A DNA stretch of 34,814 nt from a virus, in the IMG/VR virus record IMGVR_UViG_3300037796_000222, positions 1 through 34,814 of that record; one strand, 5' to 3'. Both the position numbers and the translations under genes were made by a program. Position 1 is the first letter of the stretch, and every line of letters starts with the position of its first letter. Of the stretch, positions 29,725 to 34,814 are shown piece by piece. The notes under the pieces were generated by a model. The model was not told the DNA's origin, did not search any database, and saw nothing but the letters and a program-made list of their open reading frames with translations.

Positions 29725-30240
29725 CTACATATCCGACAGGCTACCACGACCTGTCGCCTTGGGCTCGAGATTCGCCATCTCCGACTGGGTGAGCCCCGCA
29801 ATTGATCGAAGCGTCCACGCCTGCATATCTAGTGCCTTCACTATAGCGTGAACCTTCCCATGCACGGCTCGGAGACGGTGAAGCTCATCCTGCTTCGCTC
29901 GAAAGGTCTTCTCATTAGCCACGATCAGCGTGTTCTTCTTCCACGCCTCGGTGGACTTCGACGGGGCGGACTCATCCACCTTCAAATACGCATCGGCGTA
30001 CCACAGATCGAAGTCACGCTCGAGGTCTTGAATCTCGAGGGAGACCACGCTTTCCATGGCCTTCCAGTACGCGAACTTCGACGGAAGATCGTTGAGCGCG
30101 TCCTTGATCTCGGACGTGCTCATATCCTCCATCCGGAAGTCTTCAACCTGCTCGGTGTAGAACTCATCGTGGTACTCAAACTGGATCGTATCATCAGGTG
30201 GGCCCATCGTTTTCGGATCGGAACTGTTCAACGTCTTCAA
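29725..30240 (-). CDS. Helical protein, possible recombination mediator
   Basis: This is a 171-residue protein. AGGAGG stands immediately before an ATG (30246) but 6 bases before TTG 30240, so the TTG start (KTLNSSDPKTMGPPDD) has the normal spacing and I prefer it; ATG 30246 would add two residues. The body is all helical with a YxKxMExVVxLEIxxL...WYADAYLKV...LRSIAGL pattern. Short helical proteins next to gp32-like and RecA genes include T4 UvsY, which loads the recombinase. The match in layout is suggestive, but sequence identity is not evident to me. Confidence 0.5.
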   Translation of the reverse strand: MKTLNSSDPKTMGPPDDTIQFEYHDEFYTEQVEDFRMEDMSTSEIKDALNDLPSKFAYWKAMESVVSLEIQDLERDFDLWYADAYLKVDESAPSKSTEAWKKNTLIVANEKTFRAKQDELHRLRAVHGKVHAIVKALDMQAWTLRSIAGLTQSEMANLEPKATGRGSLSDM

Positions 30241-30290
30241 TATCATCCTCCTACTACTGCTTTCGGCCAAAGGGGCACGAAACTGAACCC

Positions 30291-31376
30291 CTATAGATCA
30301 TCAGTTTGCAACTCCTGAATGTAGCCACGCTCGTCCATCTTATCGAGACCCTTGCGGGCGATCTCGTGGAGCTTGTCGAACTCTTTGCTCTTACCGACCC
30401 CGGAGAGAAGCATGTTGATCTTGCACCGGGTCAGCTTCTTGTTGTAGTAGCTCGATCGGGCAATGTCCGGGGCACGCTTGGTGGCACGCTCGACCGCCTG
30501 AAACGCCTCCTCGACAAAATCGAGTATGCGATGCTGAGTACGCCACCCGTTCGGCATCCCCACGGAAACGATTGCGCTTCGAGTGGTGCCGATGTCCAGC
30601 CGCCCAAAGGTGAGCGAGCCATTCTTGATCTCACGAACGAGCCCGTCGGAATCAGGCTTAGTGAGGGTGACCTCACACACGTCCACGAACCCCATCCGGG
30701 AGAACAGCACCCGCCGCACGTCGTTGGCGTCGATAGCCTTGTACCCCGCCGCCATGTCTACGTACTCCTGATACTCATTGAGCCGAGACATCATCTCGAA
30801 GCGCTTCAGGGCCCGGGAGATGCTCAGATTCACCCGCCCCCAGTAGCTGTCACCGGTGCGACCGTAGCGGTCAATGCAGTACTGATTGTCCACCGGGAGC
30901 ACCGATATGCGACGCTTCGAGGTACGCAGGGTATAAGTCGTACGGATGCGCTCAAGAGTTTTGATCGAGTTCGGTACAGCCGGTACCCCCTCGCGGCGCT
31001 CCGGGAGTGTGTATACCAACAGCACCTCGTATTTCGCCCGGATGAGATAGTCGATCACCGGAAACAGATACCCGACCCCGGAACCACCACCGCCCCCGAC
31101 GCAGACGACCACGTACTGTGCCCGGGTGAAGTTCACGTTTCGGGTGAGAAACGACTCAACCTCTGCCCAGCGTTCTTTCACCACCTGCTCCCCGTACTTG
31201 GGGTCGCGACCGGTACCGCCGGACTCGAGCACCAGCATCCGATCCTTGGCCACGTCGAACTGGCTGAAATCGATCCCGGCGAGGTTCATGTAAACCCCGT
31301 CAATGCCGAAATCCTCTACGAACGTCTGTGCGATCCTCGACCCGCCTTGGCCGAGACCAATTGCAAAATCAATCAT
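30291..31376 (-). CDS. Tubulin/FtsZ-like GTPase
   Basis: This is a 361-residue protein from ATG 31376 (MIDFAIGLGQGGSRIAQTFV), overlapping the ParB-like gene by 8 bases, SD GGGAGG. The glycine-rich first loop GLGQGGSRIA (7-16), the tubulin signature VGGGGGSGVG (93-102) and the loop YTLPERREG (122-130) build the nucleotide pocket. The T7-like segment AIDANDVRRVLFSRMG (214-229) aligns with FtsZ VDFADVRTVMSEMG and keeps two catalytic acids, so polymer-driven GTP hydrolysis is plausible. It is closer in these motifs to FtsZ/CetZ than to PhuZ. Phage tubulins centre or move DNA or capsids, and TubZ segregates plasmids. Confidence 0.88.
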   Translation of the reverse strand: MIDFAIGLGQGGSRIAQTFVEDFGIDGVYMNLAGIDFSQFDVAKDRMLVLESGGTGRDPKYGEQVVKERWAEVESFLTRNVNFTRAQYVVVCVGGGGGSGVGYLFPVIDYLIRAKYEVLLVYTLPERREGVPAVPNSIKTLERIRTTYTLRTSKRRISVLPVDNQYCIDRYGRTGDSYWGRVNLSISRALKRFEMMSRLNEYQEYVDMAAGYKAIDANDVRRVLFSRMGFVDVCEVTLTKPDSDGLVREIKNGSLTFGRLDIGTTRSAIVSVGMPNGWRTQHRILDFVEEAFQAVERATKRAPDIARSSYYNKKLTRCKINMLLSGVGKSKEFDKLHEIARKGLDKMDERGYIQELQTDDL

Positions 31377-32403
31377 GGCTTCCTCCCGGGAGCATCCTGT
31401 CGTGAACCAGCTCGACTACCCGGTCTATTTCGGCGAGAAACTGCCGGGTCATCGTTTCGTTCTCCGCACGCAGCTCTTCGTTCCACTCCACCGGAGCTAT
31501 TTCCTTTGATATCACCTCGAGCTTTGAGTACAGCTTCCGAAACACACCGAGCGTGTTATACGCACGCCTGCGCTGGGCGAAGGCGAGATCGCGATCCTCG
31601 CGTGCCTTCTGGGCCTCTTGTTCGACCTTCTGCTTTTGCTTCAGAAGCCCGTCTATCTGCTCTTGAAGATCGGCGGCATTCGATGGCTTTTCTTCCTCGG
31701 AGCTGAACTCGAGTTCCCCGGTATCGAAGTTATACCGCGCCCCGTACCGGTCTTCGATCTTCGCAATGAGGGCGTGATAGCCTTCTCTCAACGACTTCTT
31801 CTCCTGCTTCTGCTCATGTATACGCGCCTCAAGTTCTTCGACCTTTTCCTTGATCTCTGCCTCGGTTCGAGACTCAACCTTGGCGTACTCGAGCACCTTC
31901 TGCCGGTCTTCCTCTGGCATGTTCTGGATCGCCATCGAGAGCCGGTACAGGTCGTCGCTGACCCCGAGGGTCTTTTTCACGTGGGATTGGGTGCGAGTAC
32001 CTTTCCACTGCTCGGGGTGCTCTTTTCGGAGCTTCGACACCAACTCACGGAATGCGGAGATACGCTCGATCTTCTTGTCGAGGGTGTCCTTGCGCCGCAG
32101 GTCGTTGTCGCGGATCAGCTCGATCAGCTCTTCTTCGGTCGTCTCGAGATGCACCCCGATTGCGGGGATGGTCTCGAACTCAAGCTCTCTGGCCGCTTGC
32201 AGCCGCTGGTTCCCGGCTATGACGTAGTTGTTTCGCGTGTTGTACTTGATCGGCGTCGTGATACCGTTCTCGGCGATATCGGCGAGGAACATCTCCCACA
32301 TCGTCTCGTCCATCGGCCCGTAGTACTGGGCATTCCGTGGGTGCTCCTCGAGCTGGTCTACCGGGACGTTCTCGAACGTCTTGAAGTATCCGTTACTGTC
32401 CAA
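31369..32403 (-). CDS. ParB-like protein with coiled coil (TTG start)
   Basis: This is a 344-residue protein. AAGGAGG is 6 bases before TTG 32403 and directly abuts an in-frame GTG (32409), so TTG is the better start. Residues 8-110 are a ParB/Srx-like domain: VPVDQLEEHPRNAQYY, ENGITTPI, YVIAGNQRLQAARELEFETI (60-79), RDNDLRRKDTL. Next comes a helical DNA-binding-type region (VKKTLGVSDDLYRLSMAI), then long coiled coil (about 185-310). ParB proteins bind CTP and spread from centromere sites. The overlap with the tubulin-like gene suggests a shared segregation or positioning job. Confidence 0.82.
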   Translation of the reverse strand: MDSNGYFKTFENVPVDQLEEHPRNAQYYGPMDETMWEMFLADIAENGITTPIKYNTRNNYVIAGNQRLQAARELEFETIPAIGVHLETTEEELIELIRDNDLRRKDTLDKKIERISAFRELVSKLRKEHPEQWKGTRTQSHVKKTLGVSDDLYRLSMAIQNMPEEDRQKVLEYAKVESRTEAEIKEKVEELEARIHEQKQEKKSLREGYHALIAKIEDRYGARYNFDTGELEFSSEEEKPSNAADLQEQIDGLLKQKQKVEQEAQKAREDRDLAFAQRRRAYNTLGVFRKLYSKLEVISKEIAPVEWNEELRAENETMTRQFLAEIDRVVELVHDRMLPGGSHD

Positions 32404-32728
32404 AACCACCCTCCTTGAGGTTCTGCGGGGTGATGATCTTCCCCGTCCCGTGAGTCTTGAGCTTGGGGTCTTTGTACTCCACGTTCTCGTACTCCTCAAC
32501 GGAGATTACGTAGTGCCTCCCCCTCGACTCCACCAGCCGCATGTAGCCGGGCTGCACGTACTCGATAACACTCAGCGCCACGGCCGACGTCACATCCTTC
32601 GCCTCGACGATCTTCATCGGGTTCTCTTCATCCCCGGTCTCCTCGACGGCCACCACCTTGATGCTGGTACCATCTGGGTCGGGTACGACGAAAATCTGAT
32701 CCATTGTGTAGCTCTGTCTCTCTGCCAT
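32393..32728 (-). CDS. Small hypothetical protein
   Basis: This is a 111-residue protein. GGAGG is 7 bases before ATG 32728 (MAERQSYTMDQIFVVPDPDG) but only 1 base before the ATG at 32734, so 32728 is chosen. It is beta-rich and compact (SIKVVAVEETG, MRLVESRGRHYVISVEEYEN). It lies between the primase and the ParB-like gene and overlaps the latter by 11 bases. No family is recognised. Confidence 0.75.
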   Translation of the reverse strand: MAERQSYTMDQIFVVPDPDGTSIKVVAVEETGDEENPMKIVEAKDVTSAVALSVIEYVQPGYMRLVESRGRHYVISVEEYENVEYKDPKLKTHGTGKIITPQNLKEGGFGQ

Positions 32729-32730
32729 AG

Positions 32731-33705
32731 TCATACCTCCAAGAATGCCTTCAGCTCATCGATTTGATCCGGTGTCATGTCATTCGGATCAGTACCATCG
32801 GGAAGGTCGTACACCAGCGTCGGCACGTAACGCTTCAACCGAGCATAATGTCCGGGTACATAATTCCCCTTCCGATCGTAGTGACCATTCACCGCCCGGC
32901 GACCGGCCTCGTCCCCGTCGTAAAGCAGGACGGCCCGGTGCGCAAAGTGCCGGATCAGCCGCATCTGGGTCGGGTTCATGTTTGACGTACCCATCACCGA
33001 TACGGCCGGTACACCGTGCTGTTGCAGAAACACGGCATCCAGCTCACCCTCCACACATACTATTTTCGGCATTCGGTGCCCAGAACTGTACCCCTGCTCC
33101 CGAATCAGTTCAAAAAGCCCATATACTGCAGCGGAAGCAGGCCGAGCCTTGCGAGTTTTAGGTTCAATGCCGCCATCTGACGCCCTTCCAACGAAACTGA
33201 GTAGCTTTCCATCATGCGTTCGAATTGGTAGGACAACTCTTCGGCGAAAGGTTCCGGAGCTTCCCCCCCATCGGATAAGAAAACGGTCAAGACTCTCTCC
33301 ATCGATCCCACGTCCTTTCAGGTAGGTCTCCCCATCGGTTCCGTGTACCGAGGGGAATGTCGCTTTGAACGACCGGGTGCTGTAATACTTGATCGACTCG
33401 GATTCCCCACGGTCGAGGAAGTCAATCAGCCGTTTCTTGTACTCTGACACCGGCTGCGGCTGAATAACGCGACGCAGCGCAACGTCCTCTTCAACCCCAT
33501 CAAGAAGTGATATCAACCCCTTAAACTGACCCTCCCGGTGGCATCCGAAGCACCGCCAGTATCCGGTATTCAGGTCTACCGAAAACGACGGATTCTCATC
33601 GTCGTGATCCGGAAATGGACAGTTCGTAAGGGCAAAGTGGTCACCTGACTTGCGAAGTGGAAGCCCACGCTGCTCGAGTGATTCCCACACCTTCAACCGC
33701 TTCAC
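32731..33705 (-). CDS. DnaG-type DNA primase
   Basis: This is a 324-residue protein from GTG 33705, GTGA-coupled to the helicase. A CHC2 zinc finger comes first (Cys29, His34, Cys52, Cys55 in NCPFPDHDDE and WRCFGCHREG). Then follow an RNA polymerase domain with GRASDGGIEPKTRKA and Toprim motifs VCVEGELDAVFL and LLYDGDEAGRRA with the catalytic Glu and Asp pair. It is shorter than host DnaG (about 580) and lacks the helicase-binding C-terminal domain. It should make the primers for this replisome. Confidence 0.92.
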   Translation of the reverse strand: MKRLKVWESLEQRGLPLRKSGDHFALTNCPFPDHDDENPSFSVDLNTGYWRCFGCHREGQFKGLISLLDGVEEDVALRRVIQPQPVSEYKKRLIDFLDRGESESIKYYSTRSFKATFPSVHGTDGETYLKGRGIDGESLDRFLIRWGGSSGTFRRRVVLPIRTHDGKLLSFVGRASDGGIEPKTRKARPASAAVYGLFELIREQGYSSGHRMPKIVCVEGELDAVFLQQHGVPAVSVMGTSNMNPTQMRLIRHFAHRAVLLYDGDEAGRRAVNGHYDRKGNYVPGHYARLKRYVPTLVYDLPDGTDPNDMTPDQIDELKAFLEV

Positions 33706-34814
33706 GCAACCGACCCCTTCAGTGCCGCGAGACTCTTCGTCCCGTCGGCGGCCCGCTGCTGCGAGCGAGTGTTAAGCTGCATGTAATCCAGATTCGGGGT
33801 TAGTGTGATGAAATGATTCTTCGGCAGAGGGCTATTCCTCAATTTCAACATTTGGAGTGAAAGAGGATAGAGACTATCCTCGGTTCGAATAATGGCCGCG
33901 ACAATTGGCGCGGTTTCTCCGATGGCCCGGGCATACTTGAGGTCTTTCAGTGCGTACTCTGTTCGCTTGTAGGCGTCATCGGTGACCTGATTCGCCGTCC
34001 ACCCGGCGATGTTATGTGACTGATAGAGACCCTTCACGTCCCAGACGATGTCGGCTTGACTGTCCCAGTTCCGCGAGCTGCCCCGAACCTCGGTGGTTGG
34101 CTTCATGATGTTGAGGTAGTCGATGAACACCGCATCGACCGGATTCCCGGTGTCCTCGGCGACCTTGAGCATGGTGTTCTCAATGTCCTCGGTTGTGAAG
34201 CCCCGCGAGAAGGTCGCGATGTAGAGCCAGTTGTCGAACTCGGCCTTGTAGCGCTCGATGGTCGAGTCCCACCTCGAGTAGTCGGTCTCATCGAGGGCCC
34301 CGACACGGAACTTGTTCGCGGTGATCTCGGCGAGGTGCGCGTCTATGCGGAAGCCGAGGTCTCCCTTGCCCATCTCACCGGAGACGAGCAGGCAGTTGTA
34401 CCCAGCCAACCACGACGAGATGGCGAAATGTACAAGCCCAACAGTCTTACCGATGCCGGGGACTCCGGCCAACACGCCAAACTCACCACGCATGAGGCCC
34501 CCGGTGCTGGAATCAAACTGGTAAATACCAGTTGGGAATCCGGGGCCCTGATCAGAATCTTCCTGCTGGGCCCGCTTCTCCTCGACGATCTCGAGACGCT
34601 CTGTGTAGTCCTCAAGATAGTATCCTTCAGTGCGCCGGTCTTCGAGCTTCGCCGGACGACTGAGCACCCGCATCTTCTCCTGTGCCTGCTCGAGGTCAAA
34701 GTTCTCAATGGACTCAATGATCTCACCCGCACCCTCCACGAGGCGGCGGCTTGCATCCATCTGCAGAAGCAGGGTCACGAGGTGCCGAGCTGACTGATCG
34801 GTGAGGTCGTCAAT
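33702..34814 (-). CDS. DnaB-type replicative helicase, 5' end beyond window
   Basis: The frame is open from the right edge (34814) to a stop at 33702, at least 370 residues. A GTG at 34778 is only an internal candidate, because the codons above it continue a DnaB-like N-terminal helix (LTDQSARHLVTLLLQMDASR). The RecA-fold core shows GEFGVLAGVPGIGKTVGL (Walker A), LLVSGEMGKGDLGFR, DAVFIDYLNIMKP (Walker B) and WTANQVTDDAYKRTE. It unwinds DNA ahead of the UDG-PolA polymerase and partners with the primase just downstream. Confidence 0.9.
   Translation of the reverse strand: MDDLTDQSARHLVTLLLQMDASRRLVEGAGEIIESIENFDLEQAQEKMRVLSRPAKLEDRRTEGYYLEDYTERLEIVEEKRAQQEDSDQGPGFPTGIYQFDSSTGGLMRGEFGVLAGVPGIGKTVGLVHFAISSWLAGYNCLLVSGEMGKGDLGFRIDAHLAEITANKFRVGALDETDYSRWDSTIERYKAEFDNWLYIATFSRGFTTEDIENTMLKVAEDTGNPVDAVFIDYLNIMKPTTEVRGSSRNWDSQADIVWDVKGLYQSHNIAGWTANQVTDDAYKRTEYALKDLKYARAIGETAPIVAAIIRTEDSLYPLSLQMLKLRNSPLPKNHFITLTPNLDYMQLNTRSQQRAADGTKSLAALKGSVA

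Noticed and set aside
30241-30290. Terminator between the tubulin-like and helical genes (GGGG...CCCC)
   Set aside because: It is a 4-5 bp stem with a 12-base loop and only a short T run, too weak to call.
30306-31706. 466-residue plus-strand frame
   Set aside because: It is antisense to the tubulin-like gene and has no SD or recognisable motif.

Overview
The window is a stretch of a large tailed dsDNA bacteriophage (Caudoviricetes type) or prophage. Every gene I can support lies on the minus strand, so gene order is read from high to low coordinates. The evidence for a phage is a replisome and recombination set (DnaB-type helicase, primase, ParB-like protein, tubulin/FtsZ-like GTPase, SSB-like protein, RecA, Mre11/Rad50 pair, DinG-like helicase, FEN-type exonuclease, UDG-PolA polymerase) followed directly by terminase genes and many short genes of unknown function. 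The DNA looks moderately GC-rich by eye. Strong Shine-Dalgarno (SD) sites and perfect TTGACA/TATAAT promoters point to a bacterial host with an ordinary sigma70, but no gene names the host.

Region A (34814 to about 12800) is a tightly packed core operon. Most genes overlap by 4 to 30 bases (ATGA, GTGA, ATGATTGA), and GTG and TTG starts are common. It begins with replication initiation (DnaB, which runs off the right edge, and CHC2/Toprim primase). It continues with a ParB-like protein beside a tubulin-like GTPase, then recombination (possible UvsY-like protein, SSB-like protein, RecA, Mre11, Rad50). Next come an HNH gene, the DinG-like helicase, small genes, a resolvase-like PD-(D/E)XK nuclease, 5'-3' exonuclease and the UDG-PolA fusion. 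It ends with nucleotide or tRNA modification candidates and the small and large terminase subunits.

Region B (about 12800 to 4600) is a string of short accessory genes. Two near-identical regulatory units each hold a perfect sigma70 promoter and a roughly 230-base leader, upstream of the genes starting at 11961 and 9166. Between genes there are repeated short hairpins, mostly with UNCG loops (UACG, UGCG), and a stereotyped SD (ACAC-TT-GGAG-GTGT). Several stem pairs are Watson-Crick or G-U only in the minus-strand RNA, so these act, if they act, in the transcript. The genes include a DUF932-type protein, a papain-like peptidase-fold protein, a secreted protein and many unknowns.

Region C (about 4500 to 1) is the most unusual. 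It has an ATGA-coupled trio ending in two membrane microproteins, then a 138-base tRNA-like element. Next comes a 320-residue protein joining an HNH-like zinc domain to the C-terminal transposase domain of the IS110 family, without the usual RuvC-like domain. Behind it lies an array of twelve 18-base units that alternate two 11-base cores around 7-base variable segments. Then come two dyads, one of which buries the next gene's ribosome site in a 15-bp stem. Zinc-ribbon proteins, two tandem paralogues and a pentapeptide-repeat protein that runs off the left edge complete it.

The best candidates for undescribed biology are the 2160-3808 locus, the paired promoter-leader units, the UNCG hairpin series, and the tubulin/ParB pair.
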